NCBI GenBank assembly: GCA_914767715.1
Contig: OU612072.1
Span: 18,292,001-18,356,000, forward strand
Origin: Membranipora membranacea
Lineage: Eukaryota; Bryozoa; Gymnolaemata; Cheilostomatida; Membraniporidae
Direction of reading: 5' to 3'
Length of the DNA: 64,000 bases
Below are positions 34,568 through 46,168 of the stretch, one piece after another. The notes beneath the pieces were generated by a model. It did no database searches. It was not told the DNA's origin and was given only the letters and a program-made list of their open reading frames with translations. How positions within the stretch are numbered: the stretch's first letter is position 1; every line of letters begins with the position of its first letter. The translations under genes were made by a program, and so were the position numbers.

Positions 34568-34711
34568 CTTGCAGGAAGCTTGCTCAGACCACAGCTATTC
34601 AGATTCAGTATCTTCAGGTTTACCAGCTTGCACACAGCTGAGGGTAATATCCCAGAAGTGAACTTATTTCCCTCTAAGTATAACTCCTCCAAACAGCTCA
34701 GATTTGACATG
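34568..34711 (-). CDS. LRR exon B, distal copy of the 4.05-kb pair
   Basis: This 144-nt exon is the first intact LRR exon downstream of exon 2. It encodes MSNLSCLEELYLEGNKF and ends in NSCGLSKLPA, two repeats of about 24 residues. The acceptor is a pyrimidine-rich stretch ending CAG before 34711, and the donor is GTAAAA. Both ends are in phase 2, so the junction codon AG|C reads Ser and the repeat continues as LPASMSNL. It is the 4,048-bp-displaced duplicate of 30520-30663, differing by a few residues near the C-terminus (GLSKLPA against GLGKLPE). The consensus LxxLxLxxN/C is intact. No stop or frameshift is seen, so it is probably usable. Confidence 0.7.
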
Positions 34712-35905
34712 CTGGAAAAAGGAATGAACACAATTTTAAAATCAATCATGGTTATGGGTTAACTTAGTTCTATACGACAAATTTATTCATTTGTTTTCAG
34801 AAAACTTTGCATAAAATTATCTAAAGCATGAACAAGTGTAATTACTTGTCTATACAAAAAGTGCCAGATATACAAGAGTCAGAATGTGCGAAGCAAATAA
34901 AGTCATGAGACTTAAAAATTAGGTGAGCTATTGCTAAAGCTCCTGAAATTTGATAAATAATTAGATGAATCTATTGGTAGATTAATGTCGTTGTATGTTT
35001 TTTGTTTTAATATTCTTCAATTCTAGTCCTTGTTGGTACATGAGAAGGTGTTCCACGGTACAGGCTGTTTGTCATGTTTGTGTCAACAATGAAACCACAA
35101 ATGTAACAGATCAACATTCTACATAACAGTGACTAGTTATGATGTTATAATATTTTATCTCAGGTGTAAATATCCCGAGATCGAGATTTTCCACACGTGT
35201 GAGTTTTTAGATATCCCGTATTGATATTTACAGATATATATATATAGGATATCATCTCTTCAGAGTCGGAATCCTTTACCTAGATAACATGCTTTGAGTC
35301 ATAATATTTCGATTTTGAAAATTGTCAGTTAACAGGATAAAATACTTAAACAAAAAAATGAATTAGGATATTAATACTCCTAGGGATCTCTTTCCGACCT
35401 ACAATTGTGAACTTAGTTCTACTCTAACTCAAAACAAGGAACAAAATAATATTTGTAATGTGTAATAATCTCCTTTTCTACAAAGATCAACTGCAAATCT
35501 TTTGGGACGGTATTTTGAAGCAGTCCTGTATACAAAGTGAAAAGAGTCTCAATTTAACCTACACACTACCAATACCTTTCTTGGCAACACTATAGCTACC
35601 ACTTTTAATTATTTACTAATGCACATAAGATCAAGTTCATCCATATAACATTTTAAGATATTTTCCAGATTATTTATTTCCCGGTAATTACGCATTAATA
35701 TCTTTGTGACATCATATTTCATTGTTGTGTTCCAATTGACAAACTTGGAAGAACATTGTTAAGATGTGAGGTGGTTTTATCATAAGTGCTAAAAATGGAA
35801 GAACATTGTTGAGATGTGAGGTGGTTTCATCGGAAGTGCTAAATAAACATTCTCATGGGTGATATTAGCAGTAACTGACATGATGTTCAAGCGGACTGAT
35901 GATAA

Positions 35906-36932
35906 TAACCTAACCGCATCCACTTAGATACTGTGTGTAGTCAAAAAAGATGTTGATGCATGACCTTTTTAGCTAAAGATGTTGAGGAATTTCTATCAAC
36001 ACAGCTCACTGACGTCAAATATCACACACTTTTCAGGGTTAATATTATGCGAGCGTTTTTAGGAAGGCCTCTACTGCGATAGATATATAATGCAAAAAGA
36101 AAAAAAGTTTATAGATGCATAGCTATAAAATCTTTTGAAGTTTCGGCCCTGATTTAAAGTTTATTTCTTAATTAATTTCAGCGGGATTTGAGTAGGAAAA
36201 ATGCTATCGATCCGAAACCTCCTGGTTATACTTGATCTAAACAGGCCATCAGACGTTCACTAATAGGTGATTAATCTATTGAATTCAAACACAAATTTCC
36301 TTCATACTTGATTGAAAAATCAGCATTCAATCAGAACTTGGAATGCAAAAAAAACTAAAGCTTTGAGTATATACACAGTTTTCAATGGCTTGCTGATTTA
36401 GTAATACTGGAGCTCAGAAATTAGCTAGCCAATCAAAATGATCGACAACAGCAGTTAAATCAATTGTAAATTTCAATCCAATTAAGATTGATTGAGAAAG
36501 CAACATTAAACCAGGGCTGGGAAAAGAAAACTAACAACTGCTATGGTAAAAAATCACTTCCTCTACACCTTCAAATGTCGTTGCGTCAAGCTATATGCAG
36601 TGTCCTGTCATTATGAAGAGAACACAACTTTGATCAAAGCAGCTTAATTCATTGGATGTTGATCTTATGGGGTTCACTAGATGCATATAGCTATGTTTTT
36701 TTCTATGTAGGTTATGCGGGAACTGAATATTTTGCTGCATGGTGATCATGACTATTCTTCTATTGAAAGCATGACAACAGCATCAACTCTAGATTCATGA
36801 AAAGCCTATACTATTTGGACCGATATAATTATCATTTGGCAGGAAAAGATGATCACACCAAAAGCATCACATTAAAGAAAGAATCAACAGGTAGATGTGA
36901 GTAAGAGTTTTTTTTTTTCTGTGGCACCTTAC
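35906..36932. other. Non-coding, diverged copy of 10.0-11.0 kb
   Basis: The block ttctattgaaagcatgacaa and neighbours align with 10020-11060 with small deletions. No exon found. Confidence 0.5.
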
Positions 36933-36988
36933 CTATCAGGCAAATCCTCCAGATCACATACACGTATATCCAGTTTCTAGAGTGATCG
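36933..36988 (-). pseudogene. C-terminal half of an LRR exon A
   Basis: A good donor (GTAAGG) follows a stub ending VCDLEDLPD, but upstream the sequence passes into a repeated intron block with no acceptor in the right place. It is related to the half exons at 11068, 14492, 16386 and 19810. Confidence 0.45.
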
Positions 36989-37345
36989 AATTACACTGGG
37001 GACTCATTTTACAATGACACAATCAGATCACAAAAAAATTGCAGACTGTAGCGAAGTGAAGGTTGACAACAAAATTTTGTGTAGCCATCACTCCTCTCTT
37101 CTTTTCCTCCTTGTGTTTACTTATTATTCTGGGAAACTTGTCAGTGAAAAGTTAATCAGAATTCAGAATCATGTGACTTCAAAATTAGGTGAACTATACT
37201 ATAATATCTGAGATTTGAAACACAATGATATAACTCTATCAATCGGTTATTGTCCCAGTTGGCACAAACTGCCACCTTACAAAAGATGAAAGATTCTTAA
37301 AGTGATGGACTGCTAGAATTATTCGAGGTCTGAGTTGGAAAAAAA

Positions 37346-37384
37346 TAATAATCAAGCTCCTCTAAATTCCTCAGCTTTCTCATG
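37346..37384 (-). pseudogene. N-terminal half of an LRR exon A
   Basis: Begins after a CTTGCAG acceptor with MRKLRNLEELDYY, then loses the repeat and any donor. The complement of the C-terminal half exons. Confidence 0.4.
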
Positions 37385-37674
37385 CTGCAAGTATGGCAAT
37401 GCAAAATGTCAAAGTGGGCAAGATGTTTAGAATCATGAAACTTTAAAACTGATTTTTAAGTCTTATAAGTCTGTCTGAAAATCATCAACATTTTTCTCTA
37501 TCGATAAGCACCGTCTTTGCCTGACTAAGATGACCTTGTAGCCACTCACTTTGTAGCTCTTGCAATCAACTATTTGCTTATACACAGAGGGAATGTCCCT
37601 ATCCCTCAAAGATCTGATATAAGATTGAGAAACAAGCTAGGTTTTGCAGCCTTGCCCTTAAGGCACACTATTTC

Positions 37675-37746
37675 GCCGCCACGCCACGCCACGCCACGCC
37701 ACGCCACGCCACGCCACGCCACGCCACGCCACGCCACGCCACGCCA
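37675..37746. repeat. (CCACG)n microsatellite
   Basis: About 14 uninterrupted copies of a 5-bp GC-rich unit in an AT-rich setting. The plus-strand open frame 37574-37780, with repeated HATPR, is a by-product. Confidence 0.9.
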
Positions 37747-39213
37747 AGATTCAGAGTCATGTGACTTTAAAATCAGGTGAACTATACTAAAATATCTGAG
37801 ATTTTAAACACAATGATATGACAACAAAATATGTGTAGCCATCACTCCTCTCTTCTATTCGTCTTTGGATTTACTTATTATTCAGGGAAACTTCTCAGTG
37901 AAAAATCCAAGTGTACACCCCGATAAAAGTCAAAGTGTGCAAGGTGTTCAGAATCATGAACCTTTAAAACTTATTTTTGAGTCTCTTGAGATTTGAAAGA
38001 CAATCATAATATAAATCTATCATCTGATCATTGTCAAAATCAGGTGAACTTTATGTAAGATTTCTGAGATTTGAAAAATAATTATAATATAAATCTATCA
38101 GTCAGTTATGTCACAGTGGCACAAACTACACTATAGTTAATAAACAAATATTTAGATGATAATGGAAGTTGTACGTTCCTTCTCAAAATTCTCCGATGTC
38201 AGTATTTGTTGGGACAGGGAACAATAATGATAATTTTATGTTATTATATGTTGTGTTTGTGACAAAAAATGGAATCTCAAATGTTACGGAAACACATTCT
38301 ACATTACAGGGCCTATTTTTGTTTTTATAGGTTTTTGTTATCAGTTCCACCTCAGGTGTTAATATCCTGATATCACGGTGTTCAACATGTTTGAGTTTAT
38401 ACATAAATCCTGTATTGATATTTACAGGGCATAATCTCCTCCGAGTTGATTTTTTCCCTAGAAAACATGCTTAAAGTCACAATGTTTTGACATTGAGAAT
38501 CGTCAGACTAGGGAGGTGGGAGAGGTGAAGCTTGAATACATAAAAATTGACCAATCAGAGCCCGGTATATGCTCTCAATGATGGGTACTGGACTGAAAAT
38601 AATAAGATTTTTTTCAGCCTGACATGACATTTTGAAAATGGTTATCTCACTCATATGAGCACTCTCTCAGTTATGATACTATTGCCCCAGCCCAAATACA
38701 TGTCACTCAATCTAATAATGATATGATGTACTATATGATACCACAGATAAGTCACAATGCTTTGTTATTGAAAATCAACAGACAAGATTAAACATTTCAT
38801 CCTCACAAATGGGAAAGGAATAATTCTACCCCTAGGGTCTCACTATCTGTGACCATTGTAAACTTAGTTCTACTCTAAATCATAAAAAAGGAGAAGAAAC
38901 GTCTTATGTGAGACAACCTGCCTGTGTCTTTTGGCCATTGATTCAAACAAGATTTTCAACTAAGAGTTTTATTTGCTATCAATGTTAGCTGGTTGTCTCA
39001 TCTGTTTGGTGTTGAGAAAAATCATCTCAGTCAATGACTACCTATCATGTGACTTTAATCACAGTGTGGTTTAGTAGTGAGTTGCCCATCATACTTTTAG
39101 TAGCGGGCTGCGCTTCTAATATTGTTGCTAAGCATTGTACTTTGCAAGCAGTGTCAATCATCAATATTTTGACAAGAAATTCATCAATGAATAATAGATG
39201 TAGACCACAGTAT
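37747..39213. other. Non-coding, diverged copy of 11.5-12.1 kb and unique sequence
   Basis: 38220-38720 aligns with 11560-12080. The LRR exon that should lie before it has been deleted (junctions near 37155 and 37927). 38800-39210 is related to 41380-41890. Confidence 0.5.
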
Positions 39214-39220
39214 GCCATAG

Positions 39221-40052
39221 CAATGAACTAAACCTCCAGGAAGAACAACTGCAGTCACATGACCAATTCAGGTGTGTGCAGTTGGTTCAGAGTTGTCCTC
39301 TCAAAAACACACTAAATTGGAAACATAACTCCATGATAGCCCAAGTTCTTTTGTAGCAATTAGGGGTGGGTTACACTGAATACACTGACTCACTAGAAAA
39401 TAACCGCAATTCTGTGAATATGCTTAGTGATGAGGCTTGATGGCCATGGTGTTGACACCAAATATTCTCATAACTGATGGTTTATTTCACTAAACTGAGA
39501 CATAGAACTATAGAGAAGATGCTCATTGACAGTTGAGGTGCCATCCTTTTCAGATATACAATGCTTAAACCTCAAAAATAATGCAGAGAAAAGTCATTAA
39601 AATGTTAGTTTTTCACTCTATAAATCCTGGAATCTCTATGCAGAACCCATAATTGATCAATCTAAAAACATGTGGCTATGGGCTATATTGCAAAGAACAT
39701 ATACCTTGCAGGTAAATACATTAAAAATTCACATTTTGATTGTAAAATGATGAAAAACTCATTAAAATCAGCATATACAAGCAAGATATGCTGAGGAATG
39801 TGTCACCTGACTCTAAATCATGGAATGTTGGACAGGCAGTTGAAGGTATGAGTCCTGTTATCCCTCATCTCATAACCATGTTTCATCATGAACAATTACT
39901 CCTAGTGATTGCAATTTCATTTTTTACTGATCACTCTCTAATTTAGAGTGACCATTATTTATGCATGCACATCATTTTTCAATTATTTCGGAATAAGCCA
40001 ATCAGCAGCCAGCTTAACTATGAGTTGTTCTTCCTGGAGGTTTAGTTTATTG
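39221..40052. mobile_element. 832-bp inverted-repeat DNA element with 7-bp target duplication
   Basis: Terminal inverted repeats of 29-30 bp start CAATGAACTAAACCTCC on the left and CAATAAACTAAACCTCC on the right, one mismatch. It is flanked by GCCATAG at 39214-39220 and 40053-40059. The diverged paralogous segment near 41888 (gcgatattag) lacks the insert, an empty site. No transposase is coded; the interior is AT-rich. A 7-bp duplication does not point clearly to one superfamily (an 8-bp duplication with one mismatch is possible). Confidence 0.75.
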
Positions 40053-40298
40053 GCCATAGTAGCCAAACCTATCTAGTAACCTTATACAAACATCTAGAGG
40101 ATGCAGTTTTTCTTTCTTTACTTCATGTGCTATCAGTAGGTTAAAATGAAGATTAGTTATATTGAGCATGCAATACATCAATATTGCCTTGAACATGTGA
40201 AGAAAACCAAGAAATGTATATTTAATGAAGATATATCTTGCTCTGCAAATCTGATGTAAACTTTTAGTTTTCTCAATGAATTCTTCATATCACGTACA

Positions 40299-41098
40299 CA
40301 GCGAGCGAGGTAATACTCTATCTAACAGCATCATAACATCAACTGGATGCCCTCAGGGATGTGTCACTTTACGTAGACGACATGGCAGTAAGCGATGATC
40401 ACACCATCATAAAATACGCCGATGACACTGTGATATTAGAATTCATCTCGCCAAAATCACCATCATCGCTGCAAGTTGAAATCAATAATATCAGATCCTG
40501 GTGCACAAGAAACAGTCTGCTCATCAACACAAAGAAAACCAAAGAGCTTGTTTTCTGTAATCTACGCGATGATCCTGACCCTCCACCCATCATGATCAAC
40601 AACTCCGCCATCGAACGAGTAGATGAATACAAATATCTTGGCACAACACACAATCATAAGCTTAACTTCAATACGAACACCAAAAACATCATCAGCAAAG
40701 CTAACAAACGACTATTCATCATGAAGCAGCTAGCCTTTATGAATGTCAAGACAACTACCATCAAGCTGGCATACACCTCATTTCTCGAAAGTGTCCTACA
40801 ATATCACCTATGTATTATATTCAGACACCTCTCATCTGATATTAAGAACCAGTACAATCACCTCATCAACACAGCACGTAGACTAAGCAAAGGCAGGCTT
40901 GAAGTTACAACCAAAGACGATATATTCGATAAGTTCTTCAAAACTAAATGCCTGAGAATGTTCGCTTCAGGCAAAGACTATGTCATAACGCTAGAACAAC
41001 TCCCATCTGGTAGATACAGAGTGCCAGCCTACCGTGTAAACTGCTGTAAACACTGTTTTCGCTCATTATGTGTAAAACTGCTCAATCGAATAGCTTGA
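40299..41098 (+). pseudogene. Decayed non-LTR retrotransposon reverse transcriptase
   Basis: The frame from 40361 holds the catalytic motif in YADDTVI (about residue 19), then KTKELVFC, YKYLGTTHNHKLNF and a C-terminal stretch ending CVKLLNRIA. These are RT palm and thumb features of LINE elements of the Jockey/CR1/L2 kind. Just upstream, in another frame, is STGCPQGCV (RT motif B). The usual 10 or so residues between motif B and LYVDD are missing, so a small deletion plus frameshift has broken it. The endonuclease and N-terminal part are absent. The ORF start at 40361 is a GTG inside the RT, not a real start. Confidence 0.8.
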
Positions 41099-41222
41099 TT
41101 CATTTATTATAAATCTAGTCAATGTTTTATTATAATTATTAAAACTTTATTTTTATTCACAGAGCACAAGAGAAAAATTGATTTTATCATGAGAATTGAT
41201 ACAAATATATACATACATACAT
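41099..41222 (+). repeat. LINE 3' tail with (ATAC)n
   Basis: AT-rich sequence after the RT stop ends in atatatacatacatacata, a short tandem tail at 41203-41222 of the kind that closes CR1/L2-like elements, just before sequence shared with other parts of the window. Confidence 0.5.
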
Positions 41223-42778
41223 AGGGTTACCTCCCTTGTGTGAACCATTGTGTAAACCATTGTTTGAATATGAGAGGGCGACTTTTGAACACTACTTATG
41301 ATTGTTTACAAAAAAGGTTGAGTGCAATCTCCATATATCCCACCCTCCCTGGTCAGAAAACACAAACGAAGTTCTTCAACAAAAATGGGAAAGGTACAAT
41401 ATTACCGCTAAGAGGTCTCACTTCCTGTTACCATTGTGAACTCCTACTCTAAATCATAAAAAAGGGGAAAACTCTGTGTTTATGAGACAATCTGCCCTAA
41501 TCTACAAAGACCAAATACAACATTAATCTAGTCCGGCCGGGATGTATCAATTATTGTGAATATTGAGTCCTAATACATGATGAGTTTCATGAAGTTGTAC
41601 TAGAAAAAAAGGTTTTGGCAATTGAGCCAATCAAGATGTTCTAACTAAGAGCTATAATTGGTAACATGATTTCTGATCTGTTTGGTGTTCAGAAAAATCA
41701 TCTCAGACAATCACTATCTATCAGGTGAATGTATTAACTATGTGGTTTAGTAGTTAGGTTGCTTACCATACTTCCAATAATGGGCTATACTTCTAGAAAC
41801 GTCTATTAGCATTGTGAATAGCAAGCAGTTTCAATAATGAATATCTTGACAACAGATTCATCAATGAATAGATTTAGACCACAGTGTGCGATATTAGATC
41901 TAGAGGATGCAGTTTTCCTTTATATGCTATCAGTAAGTTAAAATGAAGATAAGTTATAGTGAGCATGCAATACATCAATATTGCTTTGCCCTGATGTGTA
42001 CAACTCCCTTCAATCCTCCCTTCTCAATCCCACCTCATAATCAACTCATTTCACAAGGCCTTTACACCTTTTTTCAAGGTTTTACAGTGAAATTTTAGGT
42101 TGTTGTGTAGCTGCCATTGTTAATTTTTACTTATCTTATCATTATACTTTTTCATTGAGCACTCTCTCAGTTTTGATGTTATTGCCCATGCCCAAATACA
42201 TGTCACTCAATCCATATTTACATAACATCACCTGACATCAAGCACAAGAATTTATTGCAGCACTTGTAACCATTGAGATTAGCATGAACAAGTTTCAACT
42301 AGGTGTATTTGATCACATGTGTATCTGCACCGATAATAGCATGTTTACTGTCCAACCCAACATACATGTTTCAAGTTGGAACTCAAGCCTAGTGGTTAGT
42401 AACTCATGCCAAAACTGCAATATTTATAAAAGATTTTAAGGCGAATTACGGCGAAATACCGAGTAAATTATACTTCTTTCAACTGTTTAGCGCTGGTGGG
42501 AGTTGCCGTTCCAAAGATGCAATAATAAGTGAATTTGAAGATATTTACACTTGAGTTAAAAATTGACTATAATATCAAAGGCTAGCGAAGCAATTAAAAG
42601 ACTGAGCTGCTGTGTATACTCATAGACCAAGTTGTCTCCGTGTGCTGAGAGAATTTGATCTCATTGATGTCATCAAGGTGTAACTTCTTGATTGCCCAAC
42701 TATGTACCCATCATAAATTTCATATGCACATCATGTTGTGTCAATGTCACTATCATGTCAGTTTTGGTAATGTGTTGT
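41223..42778. other. Non-coding, partly a copy of 38.8-40.2 kb
   Basis: 41370-41990 is a diverged duplicate of 38800-39213 joined to 40060-40200. Past 42240 it is unique. No gene supported. Confidence 0.45.
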
Positions 42779-42987
42779 TCAGATGCTGAAAACTGCCCAC
42801 ATGGTCACATCTACATCAGCTCGTGAAAGTGCGATCATTATTGAAGATTTGGATTCATCACTAGTAAGGTTCAGCAGGTGTTCAATGGTCATTTTCTGTG
42901 TTATTAAATTGATGGATGGGCAAACGTGATTTCCCTTTTTCAAACCCATATTTTCGTGCAGTGATGAATAACCAAGGTATTTGAAAC
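42779..42987 (-). other. Possible coding remnant beside the foldback element
   Basis: The minus-strand frame reads FKYLGYSSLHENMGLKKG, continues KMTIEHLLNLTSDES and ends with a stop after WAVFSI. The start of the open frame at 43036 lies inside the foldback element and is not native. FKYLG is reminiscent of RT segments but the rest does not match. If real, the foldback insertion cut this gene off from its upstream part; a TTTTCAG lies across the element near 45470. Confidence 0.2.
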
Positions 42988-45453
42988 CGGTGTAGTATTG
43001 TAAACTGTCCCCTGCGCGAAAACAACCCCGGGACACTTTAAAATATTGTGAACTGTCCCGGGGACACTTAACAATAAAAACAGGCCTAATGTAAACTGTC
43101 CCCCCTATTGTAAACTGTCCCCCTATTGATGACTGTCCATTTCAAAAGCCCAGCTGTTTATCATCATTTCAAATGGGTCAGATCATCTAACTGGAGCATA
43201 CCATGATGTTCTGGCTGCCACAATAATGGCCGAAGCTGTACCATGGGATGGTGGTGGTATCTCATTGACATTATGAATGAGTGTATAAAGACTCTTTTTC
43301 ATGTGGTACTTGATGAATCTATTTTTCGCAAACACTAGTTGTTATTTGAAGCTCCTATGATTTAGAGATCTCTGTTTTGCGAAGAAAGGTGCACTAAGCC
43401 AACAGTGAAAAAATGTGTAGTTACCACATCACAGAATGTGCTGTCCCTGGAGTGCCTTGCAAACAGCTACCATTGCCGAAGTAAGAGCAATTATCAAAAT
43501 CGTACTTAGGCACCTTGATGATGATATACTCTCACATGCATTGATGGCTGAACAAACCAACTAGCAGCAATTTTATGGCTGCTTTCTTATTGAGTTGAGG
43601 CAAGAATTTTCGCTACACCTCAACAAAGCTTTGCTATAGCCGAGCGAAAAAAAACAACCCCACCAGTCACTTTTTTAAACTGTATGCCCAAAAATCACAG
43701 GTGGCCTCTTATGTTATTTTACAACCATAGTGTAGATGTCATAATGATACTAATTGTCTATTTTTGGATGGCTGGATCGCAATGCAATGAGTGTATCAGG
43801 TGTTTTGCGTTTCACAGTAGCTCAATGAGCCGCGTGAAAACAACCCCCCAAACACCTATCAAGAATGCCACTGCTACTCAGTATTTTTGTGTGAGTCCTG
43901 CAGAAAAGGTTTCTGCTGCATTACTTGTCATACTAAACACTGTAACCCGGCATGTAAGCCAATTGCTTAAGCCGCGCGAAAACAACCACCCCCCAAGCTG
44001 TCTTATAAAGTTTATCTGTCTAAAAGTCCCAAACAGAATGAATTATGGTTTTGCAACCATAATTTGGTTGTCATGAGGTGACTGTGTTGCAAACTTCAGA
44101 TGGATAGGTTAGAACTTACTGACACAATGTGTTATATGTCATTCTTTGCAGGTTCATGAGCTGCGCGAAAACAACCACCCCAAAATTACATTGTATCATA
44201 AAGTTGTAACCTATTAATCTGAAATTTGCTACACAGTCACCTCATGACAATCACATTATGGCTGCAAAATCATGGTTCATTCTGTCTGAGACTTTTTGAC
44301 AAATAATCTTTATAAGACAGCTTGGGGGTGGTTGTTTTCGCGCGGCTCAAGCAATCTTTTACAGTGCAATACCAGGCTGCACAATATGAAAAGCTCACAC
44401 TTGTGACTGACTGTCATCAACCACAGGCATATGCTTGATGGAGGTAGATTTTATGATGAATGGGGTGGTTGTTTCCGCGCGGCTCATGAACATGCAAAGA
44501 ATGACATACAACACATTGTGTCAATCAGTTCTAACCTATCCATCTGAAGTCTGCAACACAGTCACCTCATGACAACCACATTATGGTTGCGAAACCATAA
44601 TTCATTCTGGGGGGGGGGGGGTTGTTTTTGCGCGGCTCAGTGAGCTATCATTATGACGCATACACTATGGCTGTAAGTTAATAAGATGCCACCTGTGAGC
44701 ATACGGTTTAAAAAAAGTAACTGTTGGGGGATGGTTGTTTTTGCGTGGCTTAAGCAAAGCTTTGTTGATGAGGTGTCGCAAAATTTCTGGCCTCAACTTA
44801 ATACGAAAGCAGCTATAGTACACATTGCCGCAAGTTGGTATGTTCAGCAATCACTGCATTAGAGAGCATATCATCATCAAGGTGCCTAAGTATGGTTTTG
44901 ATAATTGTTCTTACTTCGGCAATGGTAGCTGTTGGCAAGGCTCTCCAAAGACAGTGCGTTCTGTGATGTGGTAATTTCACATTTTTCACTGTTGGCTTAG
45001 TGCACCTGTCTTCGCAAACCAGACATCTCTAAATCATAGGAGCTTTAAATGACAACTAGTGTTTGCGAAAGAAAGATCTATCAAGTACCATATGAAAAGA
45101 GTCTTTATATACTCATTCATAATGTCTATGAGATACCTCCACCATCCCGTGGTACAGCTTTGGCCATCGTAGTGGCAGCCAGAACATCATGGTATGCTCC
45201 AGTTAGATGATCTGACCCATTTGAAATGATGATAAACAGCTGGACAGTAGGGGGGACAGTTTACAAAAGGGGGGAAACAGTTTACAATAGGGGGGGGACA
45301 GTTAACAATAGGGGGGACAGTTTACAATAGGGGGGGGGGGGACAGTTTACAATAGGCCTGTTTTTATTGTAAAGTGTCCCCGGAACAGTTTACAATATTT
45401 TAAAGTGTCCCAGGGTTGTTTTCGAGCAGGGGACAGTTTACAATACTACACTG
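42988..45453. mobile_element. 2.47-kb foldback element
   Basis: Almost the whole element is one inverted repeat centred near 44220. The tips read CGGTGTAGTATTGTAAACTG and, from the right end, CAGTGTAGTATTGTAAACTG. Both arms carry repeated TGTAAACTGTCCCCC-type motifs, and a GCGCGAAAACAACC-type motif occurs five times in the left half (43013, 43639, 43827, 43971, 44159) and five times inverted in the right half (44327, 44461, 44609, 44725, 45413). G-runs up to 13 long occur at 44609 and 45330. The open frames inside (43684-44076, 44665-44850) are by-products. No clean target duplication is seen. Class unknown; it lacks a transposase. Confidence 0.8.
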
Positions 45454-45708
45454 GGTGAACATTTAAGGAACTGAAAAGTTTTGCAGCAATAAATAATTGG
45501 GAAATAATGAATGTGCCACACAGCATCTAGTTCCTCTAGTTCCTGACTGTGAGCATACTTATACTTCAGTAAGGTATCGTGGTACTTTAGTTACCAATCG
45601 CGAATAGGTTCATTCTTCGCATTCAACAATGTCATGAAACCTGAATGTTTACCCATTGGAAACTGTTACACTTAACTCTCAAATATTCACCATTCTTTAT
45701 GTACTCAC

Positions 45709-45931
45709 CCCTCAAGTTCATCTTGAAGATCGGTTATTGACAGTGAAATGAGGTTAGGAGCTAAGATCTCCAAATTTGGAGGTATATGGTCCTTTAGGAT
45801 CATATGCGTAATATTGTTAGTCTCAAACTCTGATGTTATCTCCTCTATTGTCATATCCCTGAAATACTTTGTTTCATTCTCATTTAGAGCTTCAAATGAA
45901 TGCCCAAACCACAGCTCGAAGTATTTGTCAC
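45709..45931 (-). CDS. Second exon of the LRR gene, N-terminal cap region
   Basis: This 223-nt exon lies between a strong polypyrimidine-AG acceptor (TTTTTTCAG) and a GTGAGT donor. It encodes 73 full codons beginning DKYFELWFGHSF and ending SLSITDLQDELE. The last 25 residues (NLEILAPNLISL and following) follow the LxxLxLxxL spacing of an LRR, so it probably forms the first, irregular repeat or cap. It enters in phase 1, matching exon 1, and leaves in phase 2 (GG|), matching the downstream 144-nt LRR exons: GG plus C makes Gly, followed by Met-Ser-Asn-Leu. I recognise no named domain in the first 45 residues. The ATG-initiated open frame to 46028 includes intron sequence and should not be used as the start. 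Confidence 0.65.
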
Positions 45932-46104
45932 CTGAAAAAATAAAAATATGACAAGTTGTATATCGAATTCGGTCTGCTCTTAAATTGAAGAAAACACTAC
46001 TTGAATACTCATATATATGCCACAGCATATTGTGATCGAAAACAAATTGTCTGACAACGAAAAACCATTTATACTGAATTATTCGCAGTGGAAGTTGGCT
46101 GCTG

Positions 46105-46168
46105 TTTGTAGCTGTTCAAGCCATAGTTCCATGGCATGCCATGGAATTGTGGCTAGAACAGCTACAAA
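46105..46168. repeat. 64-bp near-perfect palindrome in intron 1
   Basis: Two 32-bp arms meet without a loop at 46136/46137 (centre CCATGGCATGCCATGG) and differ at three positions. The outer parts read TTTGTAGCTGTTC and its complement. Lies between exons 1 and 2 of the LRR gene. Confidence 0.75.

Larger units (their letters stand above)
32290..35528. repeat. 4.05-kb segmental duplication, copy 2 (truncated)
   Basis: Follows copy 1 and breaks off at about 35528, where the sequence switches to the start of a further, 380-bp partial unit (35529-35905). LRR content parallels copy 1. Confidence 0.7.

Noticed and set aside
37574-37780. Open frame with repeated HATPR
   Set aside because: Made by the (CCACG)n microsatellite.
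43684-44076. 130-codon plus-strand open frame
   Set aside because: Lies inside the foldback element, includes its repeated motif, and has no domain; a by-product of the inverted repeat.
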